Shown: in pieces, positions 25,493 through 38,350 of the stretch | Numbering within the stretch: position 1 is the stretch's first letter | How the letters are laid out: each line of letters begins with the position of its first letter | Assembly: GCA_037962975.1 (NCBI GenBank) | Contig: CM075676.1 | Span: 95,240,001-95,304,000, forward strand | Origin: Clitoria ternatea | Taxonomy: Eukaryota > Streptophyta > Magnoliopsida > Fabales > Fabaceae | DNA: 64,000 bases | Direction: 5' to 3' | The notes under the pieces: model-generated | What the model saw: only the letters and a program-made list of their open reading frames with translations | Database searches by the model: none | What the model was told of the DNA's origin: nothing | Made by a program: the position numbers and the translations under genes

Positions 25493-26594
25493 ATGGCTTC
25501 AAATGTCCCTTACATGTTTCTTCTATTTCCCTTTCTAGTGGTTGCCTATGCTGGTGACTTGAACAAGGATTTTGACATTACATGGGGAGATGGCCGTGCC
25601 AAGATACTAAACAATGGAGAGTTACTCACTTTGTCACTTGACAAAGCATCTGGTTCCGGATTCCAATCAAAGAATGAATACCTCTTTGGCAAGATTGACA
25701 TGCAGCTCAAACTTGTTCATGGAAACTCTGCTGGCACTGTCACTGCCTATTATGTAAGTCCTTAACATTTTTATTATACAATAATAATAATAGCAATAGC
25801 CTATGATGGGATTGATTTTTTAATTATTATTATTTTTTCTCTTTATATTCATTGTCATCGAGGCTTGATAAATAAAGCATTGCCTTTGTTTTTGCAGCTA
25901 TCTTCAAAAGGATCAACTTGGGATGAGATAGATTATGAGTTTCTAGGAAATGTGAGTGGTGAACCATACATTCTTCACACAAACGTTTTCAGCCAAGGCA
26001 AAGGGAACAGGGAGCAACAATTTTATCTATGGTTTGACCCAACTGCTGATTTCCACACTTACTCTATAACCTGGAACCCCCAAAGGATTATGTAAGTCCC
26101 CATCCACCCTTTTTACCACTTAAACTTGTTTCCTTTTTTATTTATCCTATCCAATCTTTTAGAGAGTAACATAATAATATCCATTTTTTCAATTCAGATT
26201 TTCTGTTGATGGCACTCCCATTAGAGAGTTCAAGAACTCAGAGAACATAGGTGTACCCTTCCCAAAGAACCAACCAATGAGGATATATTCAAGTTTGTGG
26301 AATGCTGATGATTGGGCAACAAGAGGAGGACTTGTGAAGACGGATTGGACACAAGCTCCATTCACAGCCTCCTACAGGAATTTCAATGCAGATGCTTGCA
26401 TCTGGTCTTCTGGGGCATCATCTTGTGCATCAAATGCTGCCACCACATCATCCAGCTCTTGGCTTTCACAGGAGCTAGACACCACAGGCCAAGAGAGGCT
26501 AAAATGGGTGCAGAAGAACTACATGATATACAATTACTGCAATGACAAAAAGAGATTTCCACAGGGTCTTCCTCCAGAATGCAACATTTCTTAG
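25493..26594 (+). CDS. XTH: Xyloglucan endotransglucosylase/hydrolase 5 of the cluster
   Basis: GH16 cell-wall xyloglucan enzyme. Exons 25493-25753, 25898-26091 and 26198-26594, all GT-AG (first donor gtaagt), 283 residues. Signal peptide about 1-20. The signature reads DEIDYEFLG at 96-104: catalytic E97, D99 and E101 are kept, with Tyr in place of the usual Phe at 100, followed by the glycosylation site NVSG. The normally conserved KLVPGNSAG segment reads KLVHGNSAG here. The C-terminal extension is complete, with a Ser/Thr-rich insert (ATTSSSSW) before the LSQELD helix. The gene closes the cluster; an aataaa word at about 26764 could be its polyadenylation signal. Confidence 0.95.
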
Positions 26595-28311
26595 AGAAAA
26601 TTATGACACGCAACACTCCAATATTGGTTTATTCATGTAGTAGTAGCTCCTAATATTGTAGTTCAATTCTTTCATTCGTTTCCATTTTTTTGTTATCACA
26701 GTGTTAACAAATATGGTCATTCCTAATAGCCTTAGGTATATATAATAATAATAATCATTTTATAATAAAATAGATTATTTTTTATATACTATATTTTCCC
26801 GTCATTTTTATCTTGCTTCGCACATTTTGAAGTCATCGTGAAAAAGAAAAAGCGGTAAAATCAAATTAAAACAATTCTATCAGACCACTAAGAATCGGTT
26901 TATCTGTTATCAAATCAATTTCTTACACAGTAATATACACATACAATTTAATTTGTGATTCACTAAAATATATATTTTGATCATGTTTAAAATTTAAAAT
27001 TGATTTTATCAAAATGTAAAACAAGCATTGTCGCAACCGAGGTCCGAGAACAGGGTTGCACTCATCCATTACTAAAACTAATCAATCTTTCTGGTTATTG
27101 TTTTAACTTCAGAAGCAGCAGTTAAGGGAAATGGGATGGAGGTTAGGGAATGAAATACAAAGTTCAAATTTTGCTACTGGGATGTTATCCAACTTTCTAG
27201 TTTCTATTTAGTACCCAAAAGTCTAACCACGGGAATACGAACAAAATCATCCAATCGGATTATGTTGCACTTCAAGTGAATTAGTAATCAGTTCCCCATC
27301 AAATCAATCTTTCTAGTTGTTACTTGATTAAATTAATTAATAATTTTTCAACTATTAAAAAAAGTAATAAAGTACCTCTGTACTGCAAAACTCTGTAAAT
27401 GACCCAAAAACTTGTCCCTGTAGTCTTATTCTTTTAACAGTAAATCCTTAAATTTTAATAGGAGATAAGAATATTTCTAGTTAACCATTACTTCAGGATT
27501 CAATTAAAGATATTTTCTAGAGATGCACATTTACAAAATTGCATGATATACCTATTTTAGGAAGAAAAAAACAAACTAGCGAACAACAACGCGGGAGCGC
27601 TAGAAGTTACCCCTTTTAATAATTTGGGAGTATATTAAGATTACGTTTGGCAACATATTAAAGGACCAAGTTAAAAATAATAACTTGAGAGAACTGACGA
27701 ATTAATTTAACCCTCTCTTTTCATGAGACTACCAAACCATCACTGGATAATAAAGAATACGGTAACAAAATGATAAGCATGCAAAACTAAGGAACGTGAT
27801 CAGTGATACACAGTAAGAGACAGTCTTTCACGTAGAGTCAACTAAGCATAACCAGCACTCACTGTTCAACTGCTCAGTTGAAAGACAAAAGTACTATAGT
27901 CATCCACGGATGATGATGAGATAAGAATTCATAATCCAACTAGAAAATCAAGTAGCTCATTAATATACATATGTGAGAAATCTGAGTTATCGTCTGATAT
28001 ATATATGCCAGGAGCTCCATAAACACACCATCCCTAAAAAACCAGAGCCAATTGTTGAAAGGTAAGAAGCATTGACGTGAAAGTGAAAAACAAGACAAAC
28101 ATGGTTTTTCCTAAGCTTCAACATACTGTACAGGGTACTAGACAAACGAGGAGTCAAATCAGATACACTACAGAGATGCATAAATGAAGAATGTCAATAC
28201 CATGGACTGCACAATTTGGTTGGCACATATGGAGAGTGAAGACAACTAAATTTGCAGAATGAGTATACTCTGAAGGCTATCTGTTAAGCCTGCAACCATT
28301 GTCCAAACAAC
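26595..28311. other. Convergent intergenic region, no gene seen
   Basis: Holds the 3' flank of XTH gene 5 and, nearer 28311, the likely 3' untranslated region of the minus-strand CBP60 gene. No further coding region is supported. Confidence 0.5.
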
Positions 28312-31300
28312 CTATTCATCTAACTCCTCTATCTGAGCCCGCTTCTCGGCTACTATCTTCCGGATAAAGAAGCCCCACCTCATTGCTGCCTTGATCTTCA
28401 GCCATCCCACAACAGCTCTACCTGGACGAGCACGATCCTCATCATAGTTTGGCATTGGGGATTGCATGAAATTAGGAAATGAATAGCCATCCTCAGCATT
28501 CATGGAGGAATGACCACCCATGCTGAAGAGCCGAAGCAAGTGCTGCATGTCTTCATTCTCTAGCATCTCATGACTTCTGAGACGGATTTCTTCTTCAGAA
28601 AAGAATTCATCAACCCCTTTGTCCCTGTTGTGTGACCAGTCATCAAAAGGATTTAGAGTAGATGGCTGAACAGAAGAGCTACCAGCATGAAACCCTGATG
28701 TCGAGGATTGAGGAGGACCAAGGGCTAAACCAACTGTACCGTGATCGTTTCTAGTGCTTTGGGTTTGGTGAGCATTGCTGATTAATTGGTCATTAGACAG
28801 ATATAATGAGCTGTCAAACTGACTACGGGAGTGGGAGTTTGCAATCAATGACTGGGTTGGATATCTTGTTACCATATTATCATTATAGCCTGAAAGGGAT
28901 TGCAATCTCATAAGAAAGCTGGAAATCAGAAATATATTCCTAGAAATCTCATTCTCAGGTAAATAACTTAACTATGAATGAAATATTTCCAATACCAAAT
29001 AGGGGCTTGTTAATAATGCCCTAAGGGCATTGTTTAAGGAAGTAAAAGTACAAACTTTTAATTGGAAATTTTGTAGGGAATGCTTAAAACTTAGGGTGGA
29101 TGGGTTTAATGATGTTTATAAATGAAAACTTCCTTAACCAATGCCCTTAGTTGGTGTTTGGTATGAAGGATCTTTTTAAGTGAGATTCCTGGGAATGTGT
29201 TTCCTAGGTAACTTATTTTCCATATTTGGTATTAAAAAAATTTACCCGGGGATCTTTTTAGTTTCTCCCATTCCCATGTTTGATATTAAAAAAACTTACC
29301 CGGGAATCTTTTTGTTAATGAGGATTTGGGAAGAAAATGGGGGTGTTTTTGTCCTAAAATTTTTTATTCCCAGGAATGCATAGAATACCCATCTATTGAA
29401 ATGAGAAAGTGAAATTTTTAATTCCTTTATAATTAAGTTTCCTGGGAATCTCACATTCCTGGGAATATTTTTTTTATCTCATACCAAACATGGGTAAGGA
29501 AATATTTTTAAGTATCATTCCCAAGAAAGTTCAAAGATCCCCCATACCAAACACCACCTTAGGGTACTAGTTAGTTAGTATTTTCCTACCAAATGCTATC
29601 TCAAGGAAACAGTAATGCTTACCTCCAACTGGCATCCCTGAATTTATTTGCTGTTCAGATGGAACAGATGATGGGAGGGCCGGCAGTTGCAATTGATGGT
29701 CTAAACCACTACCATAATCAATTGTCTCAACATGAAGTTCATTTTCAGTTGAAACAGACCTATTATTTCCGTTAAAATTCACGAGTGATTTGCCATCATA
29801 CTCCACAACCTGATCCCAATTTTCATATGCCTTCTTCACCAATGAATCAACATAAACCTGGACTTGCAAAATCATTTTAAAAATATCATATGCTTAAACT
29901 ATCCCTTAAAGAAAATTTTGGTTGTCTTGAAAGAAACTGCAATCTTGAGCTTTAGTAAGTAAAACGTTGGTCCTGATCATTATCTGGGATTTCTTAATCA
30001 CTAATGCATCACGAATTTGTTTGTTGTGTTCAATATCATTATGTTTGCAAGTGTAAGATAAAAAAATACAGACAGCATTGCCATGTCAATTAAATTAATA
30101 TATTGAAGTGTGCCAGTAAGTAGTAACATAAATGCATACAAACCTTTGGGAGGATAGGTTAAACTCTTCAAACACTTAATAATGTAATTGAATCATGTAT
30201 TAATATTAATATCAGTGTAAGAAATGCATGACACAGACTAACCTTCTGGCTATCAGAGAGAGAATCAGCAGAAAAGAATTGATCTCCTGATATAAGCCCA
30301 CGAAGCTCATAGATGTTGTTAAAGATAACACCAACATGTCTTGTATCTTCTGGATAGTAAACATAGAGCTTCCCACTTAAAACACACGTCTTTGCATGCT
30401 CTAAGAGAGCCTCCCACATCTTGTTTGACATACCACTCCCAAGAATCTACAGTGAATGATATAAGAAAATGGCTGAAAAACCTCAATTCAAGATTTGCAA
30501 AACCTAAACTTACATTCCGCAATTTCTGTTGATCTTTAACCACAAGCCGAAGAAAGTCTTCAACTGTGATTATTCCCGCATTGTTCAGCTTCTTGTGAAA
30601 TGACCCATCCTTGCCTATCTTCTCCAATCTCCATACTTCATCATTCAATGCAGGAGGATAATGCTTCTTATATACTGTAAAAAAAGGTCAAAATATAAAA
30701 TTTAAAAGATGTGACTGGAGTGCAGGACCAGGGAGAGCACTGGTGCAAGAGAGAAACTAGAAGATGCAGAAGCATAAGCCTACATTCTCCTCTATGATCT
30801 TTAACAGTGAAAGCAACTGTCTTAGCTTCACGGATGCGTATGGACTCGCAAAAACCTGATGCGACCTTCAGGCCAAGCCTGAATTTACGGCTCCTTATCC
30901 AGCTTGAATTATCCGTAAATGTCAATTCCCCCAATGTCCCAACCCCTTCCTTGAGTGTCACTTGCAGTTCCCCAGTCAACAAAGGCCGCTTTCCTTCACG
31001 TTCTTTCACCACATGGCTTTCAAAATCTTCTTGAGTCCAATCTTCATCATCTTCATTGTTAAAATCACCTTCAAGGACAACAACATCAAGTTTCACAGAA
31101 GATTCGGGTCCAGATGTTACAACATTTCCAGTATTGGTATCAATCAGAACAACATGAATTGGAGCCCCCTGCTCGCCTTCCACTTTTCCTCCTGTGAATA
31201 GGGGAAGAGACAACCGGGACTTAAAATGCAGCTGCAAGTTTCTACCATCAGGGCCTTCAATCATTTTTGGAGGAGACCTGGAAGTTTATACTGTTAGAAG

Positions 31301-34207
31301 CCAGACTCACTGAGGTGTTAAATTAAAACAAAATAAATTGTGAAAGGTATTTTCAAAAAAAAAGAGTTGTGATGGTTACATGTGTAAATTTGAGAAGACT
31401 GACATTAGTTTAGAAGAAAAAATACAGGTGAATAAAATTTTTAATTGTATCTGCAATTTGGGGCTACCTGACAACAACCTTAGGAGAACCACACCACAAA
31501 AGCTAGCTCTTGTAGTTGGAGAGTCCAAGGCCTTATAAACCCCATACCAGGTTCCCATACTTTCAATGTGGCACTCAAGTTCCGCACTTTGCAATCAGAT
31601 CCTAACACTACCTGCTCACTAGCCCTAAATCAAGGGGCAACCTAAGTTATTGGCTATTTAGGTTATGAAGTAACTCAGGAATTATGTGAAGCCAATATTC
31701 AAATCAGAAACTATTTTCCAAAAAGTTCCTATATGCAAGAACTATTTTAGCCAATCAACAATATTTATATGACACCTCAGAGGGAAATCTGGGCAAGCAG
31801 TATACAAAAATGGATCCATTTTATCTCATATAAATGGACTAAATTTGAGTATTAAACACAGTTGGACTTCGTCTCACATAATTATTATTATTTATACTTG
31901 TGAGTTATTCTACATTTAAATCACGAACACTACAGTGGATTGAATAGTAAAGTATATTATTATTGATAGACACTAGTGCCTAAACAGCTCATAGTACCTA
32001 TAAAATTACTTCTGTTAAAATTATATTTTCCTAGGTCAGTTTCTTCCTAGTCAGTTTCATGGTTTTTTAGTAAAATAAAAATAGTAAGGTTATTGTGGAA
32101 ATGTACTTAGAGGGCAAGGTTGTGGAGCATTGATTACATTAGAGCTTAATACCAGAATACTTTACAATCTCCCTGCCACATCATATTTTGAGATGGGATT
32201 ACTTTCTTAGTTTCAACTTTCAATGATGGTCGGCCCCTATTAGGAAAATCCTCTATCTTTATCTTCATGACTTCATCATTTGCAATCTTACCCAAACAAA
32301 AAACAGCATTCTTCCTTATCTTTAAAAGACCAACCAATAGCACAAATATTCTGTGCATCAATTTAATCATTTTCATATACACAGTAATCTTATATGCATG
32401 TATTGTATCATCCTATTCTTTTATATTATGGTCAACCATCACCAGATAATTTCTAGAAAGAGGATATTTTTCCACCCCAAGAAACAAGAAATTATGCACT
32501 TAAAACCACATTTATACCATATAGTCTAAATCTTCTACGGGTAGAAGGCCACCAAAGTAAAACTCAAACATATAAGCACAATGAGTTATTACTTCCACAG
32601 TAATGACATTATCCAAGCATATCTTTATTTGTCTAGAGACAAATACATTAATAAAAAATGGAGAAACATATTTATAATTCATGAACACCACAAATATATT
32701 TAAAATCATTGTCATGATTTATAAATTGAAAATTTTTTAGACCTTCCACTAACTCTTGCAGGTCCTAACTTTGCCAAAGCACGCTCCACTTCTTCACTCA
32801 CCTGTTTCACATCAGTATTACCAAACTAATTAACAGAAGTTATAGGTATAACAAAATGAATCATATTACAATATAATTTCTTGTATTATTAGTTATTGCA
32901 GTATGTTCATTTTCTTTATCATATGCCAAACACGTGTCTTCACACAAAGTAATCTAACAAATGATGGTTGATATATTACAAAGGATGTAAAAAAGAGTTA
33001 AATGGAACAACAACTAAGCCTTTTTCCACTCAGTGAGTTGGAGTTAAACATAACATTGAAAGTAAAATGTACACGCAGATGGTGGAAAGTAGTGTTAACT
33101 GTCTTACTACTCTGCGAAGAATAGGTTCTAAAGATGAGCAAAGCTTCTGCAAACTGTCCACCTTGAGAGCTTCCACAATTACACTGAAAAATACATAGGA
33201 ATCAGTCAATCAAATATAGGAAACTGGAAAAAAATAAAAAGTTGAAACAGGTTAGCATAGATTAAGAGTAATAAGAAACCAAAACTTCTTCCATCATAAG
33301 TTTATCATACACAAGTTTCTAAATAAACATATAATTCATTTAGTTTATAAGCATATAAATCGAATTACTTGAAACAAATTTTGAAACCTTTTATGTCTGA
33401 ATAATGATTTGATACATTCATCTTAAGTTCTAACTACTTTAGTGTGCATTAAAACAAATAACAATGGTCTTTAAAAAAAATTAGAAAACATGCTCTTACA
33501 GAAATTTAAAATTAGAAAAATCTTGAAAAATTTTCATAGCATAGAAAATATCATGCACTGGGACCTTAGTTGAGTTTGGAAATATCAGAAAGAATCTTAT
33601 AAGTGCTGGACCCAAATCACAGATTCACACAGCATATTCGATAAGTAATCAAAACCATCAACATGAAAATTTTCACGAAAGACACTACACCGAAAGATGA
33701 CGCAGGTGTCTCAAACACTGGTGACAAGTCCAACAACTAACAACAAAAAATTCCACAGCAACTAAGACAGCCAGGGTAATTTCACTCCAGCACATCTATC
33801 AGAATAAGTTAGGGGTAAAATATTACTGATAGTGATACGAAAAATATCTCCAGTTCATAATTAAGCACTGTTCAATTAACGTGGAAAATCAGTAGAAACG
33901 GTGGATTACTATAAGAACTAACTCCTTACATGCCCCAACAAAAAAAATATATTATTTGATTTACTAATTAATGAAAAATAGTGATAAATTGAAATTAAAT
34001 TTTTAACCCTCCACCTCACTCCCAAATAAAACAAAATAACTAAACTAAAATAGAGGATTAAACAGAGCAAGTTCACATAAAACACGATAGAAGAGAAAAC
34101 ACCATTTACCTGGCAAGAGCAGGCCTCTTCCGTTCGGGCTGATCATCTTCTCCACCCTCCAGAGACCTTTTCCCCATACTAATCGCGTCGGTCGTTGGTC
34201 TCTGCAT
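28312..34207 (-). CDS. CBP60: CBP60-type calmodulin-binding transcription factor
   Basis: Plant-specific nuclear DNA-binding protein of the CALMODULIN-BINDING PROTEIN 60 family, which links calcium signals to transcription in immunity and growth. Eight minus-strand exons: 34207-34110, 33183-33108, 32801-32743, 31277-30784, 30674-30514, 30446-30243, 29857-29623 and 28889-28312; phases join cleanly to 634 residues. Visible blocks: basic N-terminus with PERKRPALA, helix SLQKLCSSLEPILRRVV, the conserved core from IEGPDGRNLQLHF through KLDVVVLEGDFN and WTQEDFESHVV to FTVKDHRGELYKKHYPP, then LEKIGKDGSFHKKLN and VYYPEDTRHVGVIFNNIYEL. The C-terminal basic helix WLKIKAAMRWGFFIRK (about 604-620) is the likely calmodulin-binding site, as in CBP60a-f and unlike SARD1, which lacks it. 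The exon 3 donor (AAG|GTCTAA) is weak. Probably a CBP60B/C/D-like member. Confidence 0.94.
29019..29569. mobile_element. MITE in CBP60 intron 7, host of a nested Tourist-like MITE
   Basis: The left end ctaagggcattgtttaagga (from about 29021) is mirrored at 29128-29149, with the last bases of the right end displaced beyond the nested element to about 29561-29565. It has no coding capacity. The element is small (about 140 bases without the insert). Confidence 0.6.
29150..29558. mobile_element. Tourist-like (PIF/Harbinger) MITE with TTA target duplication
   Basis: The ends gttggtgtttggtatg and ccataccaaacaccacc form terminal inverted repeats of about 25 bases with few mismatches. TTA flanks both sides (29147-29149 and 29559-29561), the hallmark of Harbinger-type insertion. 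It interrupts the right terminus of an older MITE in the last intron of the CBP60 gene, away from the splice sites. Confidence 0.75.
31470..31650. repeat. LTR-like fragment in CBP60 intron 3
   Basis: On the minus strand this reads a stretch containing ccacattgaaagtatggg followed by a TATA-like tttataagg and an untranslated-leader-like sequence, a layout I associate with plant copia LTRs. Assignment is from memory of that layout and is weak. Confidence 0.3.
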
Positions 34208-35040
34208 CTACACTCTTCCAATACCCTAAATTACGAAATCTGCAACCACTTCAAAGCCATAAAAACTCACCACCATAACCTAAACTAAAATAATTAACAA
34301 ACCCTAGCAGCTACAGCACCCAACAAAAAGAAACTCGGAACAGATCTAGAACACAATAAAAGACAAATTAAACTCAAATTTTACAAGAAAAACGTAAAAT
34401 TGCACGCGTGCAAAACTCCAATTAAGCAGCCTCCGGCGGCAAAATTCCTTAAGTAAAAAAAAATGTCAGAAACGAAGTGAACAAACAGAGTGGAGAAATT
34501 AAAAAAAAAAAACATCATTGTTTTTTCTCCGAGCTGGAAATTCGAGCGAGCGAGAGAGAGAGCGAGAGGAAAACAGAAAGCAGGAAAAACAAGGGTATGA
34601 TGCTACGGTGCTACTACCTGAGAGAGAGAACTTGGCAGTGTTTGGTGAGAGAGAAGGAGGAGCGAGAAAATCGATTACATGTAATGAGGTTTTTTCGGAA
34701 GTCCAACAGTTTCAATTGGTTCGTATAATTGTGGTCTACTCTGACGACTTTCATTTGCGTGGAGGAATGATCACCTACTTTGCGGAACAATGTTCCTTTT
34801 CAATTAACCAATTGATGTCATCTCCTGCTAAAAGACGATGCCTCTTGTTGCGTTGTTTTTATTATCGACCGCACCTGATTAATTCTGACCCCGAAAGCGT
34901 GTTTTTATGGTGTATTTATCTTGTACGGTCCCTGTCGTTTTAGGGGAAACTATACGGGCAATCCTAGCCGTATGTTGCTCGGATCGGATTAGATAACCAT
35001 TGGTGGGGCACCTGCCACGTCACTACACTCACCTTGTACT
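34208..35040 (-). promoter_or_regulatory. Upstream region and probable 5' untranslated exon of CBP60
   Basis: A plausible 3' splice site (ttgcag, ending at 34240) precedes the start codon by about 30 bases on the minus strand, suggesting an intron in the leader. A GA-rich block at 34535-34580 and the sequence up to about 34700 could be the first untranslated exon. No separate gene is seen on the plus strand; the open frames there cover the leader. Confidence 0.4.
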
Positions 35041-35055
35041 CTAATGTCTCACGTC

Positions 35056-35165
35056 ACTTGATGACCAAACAGCTAACATCAGTCCTTCTCTTTTTGTCTT
35101 CCTTAACCCAATCGACACATTACAAGGGCACAACAAATAACTTGATGACCAAACAGCTAACATCA
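35056..35165 (+). repeat. Pair of exact 26-bp direct repeats
   Basis: acttgatgaccaaacagct plus seven more identical bases occurs at 35056-35081 and again at 35140-35165. The 58 bases between are unrelated. Confidence 0.8.
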
Positions 35166-35169
35166 AAGC

Positions 35170-35985
35170 CAAACAAATAAAATAAAATTCTGGCTTAAAT
35201 TCAAATATAATTATTTTTAGTGTCCTTAATAAATTTTTAACCACTTCATGATAATGCATCCAAATTATTTTATGTTCCAGATAAATGATAATAGAGATTA
35301 TTTTTAAAAAATATAAACACAAATTCATTATATAATAAGATTCTTAATTAACTCATGTACAAAACTTGTAAGATAATAAAACTACCAGCAGCAGAGCTTG
35401 GTAGCAAGCCTATACTAAGCGCGTGTTGGTTACAAACTAAACGTCGTGTCGTTAACGTAAACGGCAATTTCCTCCATTTTCTCGACGGCGTGACGTTTGG
35501 CTCTACTTCTTCCTCCATTTCGTCCATCCAACGTCCTTTCGAGGTTCTGTTTACGTGTGTTTAGCTCCGTTGCGTAGAGGCGTTTCTCTGCTCCCTCCAG
35601 CCAACGTGGTTTGATGAAAAGTCAAAGATGCCCTTGCGTTTAACAGTAGAACACGTACCTTAAAGGCGGAAGCTTCACACCGTGAGAGGGTCGATTTCAC
35701 AGAAAGGAACAAGCTTTGCACAGTGAGAGACACGATCTCGTAGAAAAGGAAGAAGCTTAGCACGATCTCGTAGGTAACATTTGACTCCCTCTTTTTGTTT
35801 CTTTGATTTTCTGTTATAGGTTTTTGGTCTCTGGTTTGGTGGTGCTTGTCTGTTTCTCTGATTTTCTGTTCGCCGTTGATCTTTGGGTTCTCTATTTTGG
35901 GAGTTAGTTTTCGTTTTTTGGGTTTAGGGGTTGTGTCGTGAAGAGGAATGGGGGTTCGGTTTTGGGTTGTGGCGGTGGGAAGGCT
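35170..35985. other. Intergenic, leader-like sequence, no gene seen
   Basis: 35690-35775 contains cacgatctcgtag twice and then a donor-like tag|gtaac followed by T-rich intron-like sequence (35780-35940). This could be the 5' end of a transcription unit whose remainder was displaced by the LTR at 35991. No protein is supported. Confidence 0.3.
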
Positions 35986-37359
35986 ATGGGTGTAACATCC
36001 CGGACAATTTAGTGAATTTATGTGTCGTGGAAAATATTAAAAATTGTTTTAGGAATTTATTTGATATTTTTATGAATAATTGGGAAATTATAAATAATTA
36101 AATGTTGTGAAAGTAAATAAAAATCTATTTGATTGATTAATTATAAAAAGGGTTAAATGGAGTGTGATTAGAAGAAGAGAAAAGCCGATTAAGACTTTTA
36201 ATGAAATTGCCAAGGAAAATGGGAAGGTAACCGGCTGGGGAAGTTACCGGTTACCCCTGGGCCTTGAATAAAGGTGGTTCCCTTTTCTCTTTCCTCATCA
36301 TTCACGCGCGAGCCACTGCTTCTTTCTCCTGCTTCAGTTTCTGTTCTTCTTTTCCTTCCTCCATCGCTGTGAGTTGCATGCTCCAGAGGAGGACTCTGTT
36401 CGCATTAAAACCATGTGTTAAGCCCATTTCTGTGACCGTGGTCTCAAGGTAAGTCCATTGATCCGTTTACATTTGTATTACCTTGCCCCTTTCGTTTTCT
36501 CTGTTAACCGAGTGGCCATGCATGGCTGTGTACGGGTCCTTTCTCCACTCCTCTAGTGAGTGGGAGCTCGAAAGTGGTCCTTAGAGCTGAGGATGGTGTA
36601 AAGTTAACGGGTTTTGCATTCCGACCCTGTAGGTAGCAGATCGAACATCGAAAGGCTGATTGACGGAGCTGGTGCTGGATTCGGAAGAGAAATAGTGAAC
36701 CCAGTGCTCAGAGGACGTAATCGACACCAGGAGCAGATTATCAAAGCTTGGAACTGAGGTAATGGGAGTGTTCGGGTTATGATTAATTAGAATAGGACAT
36801 ACTTCGAGTCTGAGTCGTTGAACTGTGTGAACATGGTAAGAAAATGTTACTGAATGAAAGTTGTATGTTTATGTGTATGCATGTGTGAGTATGGACACCG
36901 ATCGGTTGAGGATCGTATGTGTGTGGCTTAAGCTGATTGAGTAAAATATTTAATGCTGTGATAATCAGTGTATAGTGGCAATGTGATGTTGAGCTTGACA
37001 AGTCGGTCGCCCTACGTTGTGAGCACAGGTCAGTTTCTGACAGTTGCAAATGATGATCATAATGATATGCCTGTTTATATAATGGAATATGTGATTATGT
37101 GGTAAAGGACGACCGACGTTATGTTTTACCCTGTTTTTGGCTTCCGTGGTCAAGTCAGACCCAGTTAAGCTACCTAGAGGTCTATGACCCAGTGGTTGAG
37201 GGGGAGCCAAGTCGGCCTCGGTGAACCAAGTCGGGTTCACGGGGTGTCAAGTCAGACCCCCAGCTGAAGGTCGATCCTTTTAGTATTTGGACACTAGGCG
37301 TCAATTTTGTATGAGAGTCAGTGGTGACAATTGAATCATTAGTTGTGTGAATAATTATA

Positions 37360-37620
37360 TTTGCCGAGTGCAACTTGATATATTTGCCGAGTGTAACTTG
37401 ATATATTTGTCGAGTGCAACTTGATGTATTTGCCGAGTGTAACTTGATGTATTTGCTGAATGCAGTTTGTTATATTTGTTGAATAAGTTGCTATATTTGT
37501 CGAGATCAATTTGTTATATTTGCTGAGTATGACTTGATAATTTGCCGAGTGTTATTTGTTATATTTACCGAATGAATTATTATATTTGTCGAGTGTGAGT
37601 CATTTGTCGAGTGTGACCTT
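37360..37620 (+). repeat. 23-bp tandem array with CCGAGTG core
   Basis: About eleven imperfect copies of a unit built on gccgagtgtaacttgat followed by a short AT spacer; later copies lose the CCGAG core. Lies within the solo LTR. Confidence 0.75.
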
Positions 37621-38059
37621 CAATTTGATAATAAAGTAATCGAACAAAGTTTATATACATATAAATTGTTAATTTTCGTTCTAGATTAATTATGATGTCA
37701 AACACTCATCCTTGCTGTGGTTTTCAATTTAGTAACCAGTGACAGGGAAGAGGTCGGAGCCCTGGAGGTGCGTCAAGCGGAAGATCGATGCCAAGGCCCG
37801 AGTGATTTTGAATGAATTGTGTAATATATATATAGATATACTGAGTTTTTCGTATATGTGATGTTACATGTTGTGTGCTGAATTAAGTTTGAATTGGATG
37901 TGAATTTATATTGTATTATGATTGGTATTAATTTTCACGAATGTTTGCTATAGCAAAGTCTATTACTGGTCGAATCTTGCCCGAGCGGATTCATTCTTGC
38001 CCGAGCGAGGGCCAGTTGGTTTGGTGTCTGTTTCGTTCTTGTGTGTATCCCTCGTTCCT

Positions 38060-38350
38060 TTCCGAGTGAAGAATAACTGAGAGATTACTTCCGAGTGAAG
38101 AACGAGTAGAATGTTTCCAAGTGAAGAAAGAGTAAAATATTTCCGAGTGAAGAAAGAGTAGAATGTTTTCGAGTGAAGATTAGAGTGCTTTCGAGTGAAT
38201 GTGAGAATGTTTTCGAGTGAGTTATGGCCGAGAGAGCCTCTTCTGAGTGAAGTAAGGTTAGGGTGTTTTCCGAGTGATATAAGATTGAATGAACCTTTTC
38301 TGAGTGATGCATGGGTAAGCTGTTCCCGAGAGAGAGTTGACCGAGTGGAC
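38060..38350 (+). repeat. CCGAGTGAA array in the solo LTR
   Basis: About a dozen copies of ccgagtgaag or variants (tcgagtgaa, ctgagtgaa) at 15-30 base spacing, like those at 1-130 and 2710-3240. Confidence 0.75.

Noticed and set aside
28890..28911. CBP60 last exon starting at the Met near 28911
   Set aside because: The acceptor preceding it would put the join out of frame; the acceptor ending at 28890 joins exon 7 in frame and gives GGYNDN.
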